Below are positions 5,391-5,602 of a DNA stretch of 5,602 nucleotides, one piece after another (the stretch's first letter is position 1; the number at the start of each line of letters is the position of its first letter). The notes beneath the pieces are model-generated. The model ran no database searches, was not told the DNA's origin, and saw only the letters and a program-made list of their open reading frames with translations. The stretch comes from DASRBO01 sp035653595. Its GTDB lineage: Bacteria; Actinomycetota; Acidimicrobiia; Acidimicrobiales; JAJPHE01. The stretch covers positions 1 through 5,602 of the forward strand of contig DASRBO010000147.1 in NCBI GenBank assembly GCA_035653595.1. Reading direction: 5' to 3'. Both the position numbers and the translations under genes were made by a program.

Positions 5391-5602
5391 TCAGAGGCCG
5401 AGGTCGATTCCGGTGTCTCGGCCGGGGAGGGGCGGGCGGATTTCAGCGAGGTGATCGAGCCAGGCTGGCTGGTCGACGCCGGGGCGTCGGAGGAGGGTTC
5501 CGTCGGAGGGGAGGCGGTGCTCGGCGGCGTGGCCGTGGTCGGCGAGTTCGGCGTCGATGGTGCGGAGGCGGGAGTCGGGGAACTGGTGCTCGACGTCCCA
5601 TT
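5391..5602 (-). CDS. C-terminal fragment of an unrecognised protein (5' partial)
   Basis: The last 69 codons of a minus-strand gene run in from the right edge and end at TGA (5391-5393). The peptide starts WDVEHQFPDSRLRTIDAELA and ends PPLPGRDTGIDLGL. It is preferred over the other frames because its third codon positions are almost all G or C and its residue mix is that of a soluble globular protein, whereas other frames give Pro/Arg- or Ser/Thr-rich shadow peptides. I do not recognise the family. It is convergent with the IS and oxidoreductase. The fragment is short, so the call rests mainly on composition. Confidence 0.6.
   Translation of the reverse strand, partial: WDVEHQFPDSRLRTIDAELADHGHAAEHRLPSDGTLLRRPGVDQPAWLDHLAEIRPPLPGRDTGIDLGL

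Overview
The window is high-GC DNA with GTG starts at both mobile-element genes and G/C-rich third codon positions. This fits a high-GC actinobacterium, but that is an inference from composition and protein style; no marker gene is present. Read left to right it holds (1) the C-terminal three quarters or so of a molybdopterin (Mo-bis-MGD) oxidoreductase running in from the left edge, (2) an IS256-family insertion sequence with an intact DDE transposase, (3) a complete group II intron with its own reverse transcriptase/maturase, and (4) the C-terminal end of an unrecognised gene on the minus strand running in from the right edge.

The main result is how (2) and (3) fit together. The left terminal inverted repeat (TIR) of the IS (1867-1900) has no complete partner directly after the transposase. 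Its partner is split: 22 bases at 3238-3259 and the outer 12 bases at 5309-5320. Removing 3260-5308 restores a 34-bp TIR that matches the left one at 30 of 34 positions, with no base lost or gained. The removed piece starts with GTGCG, contains the RT gene, and ends with recognisable domains V and VI, with a bulged branch-point A seven bases from its end. It is therefore a 2049-nt group II intron inserted inside the right TIR of the IS. Without it the IS is 1405 bp. Exon-binding sites that match the TIR exactly can be found in the intron (EBS1 at 3537-3543 against 3253-3259; EBS2 at 3495-3500 against 3246-3251), so the TIR itself looks like the homing target.

The oxidoreductase gene, the transposase, the intron and its RT all lie on the plus strand. 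The oxidoreductase reading frame enters the IS and uses a TAA inside the left TIR as its stop, so its last seven residues are encoded by the IS. Read-through from that gene could transcribe the IS and intron. RNA splicing would rejoin the TIR only in RNA; in DNA the right end stays split, which probably blocks IS transposition while leaving the intron able to move. No target-site duplication flanks the IS, so the genes on its two sides may not have been neighbours originally. I see no tRNA, rRNA, CRISPR array or origin in the window.
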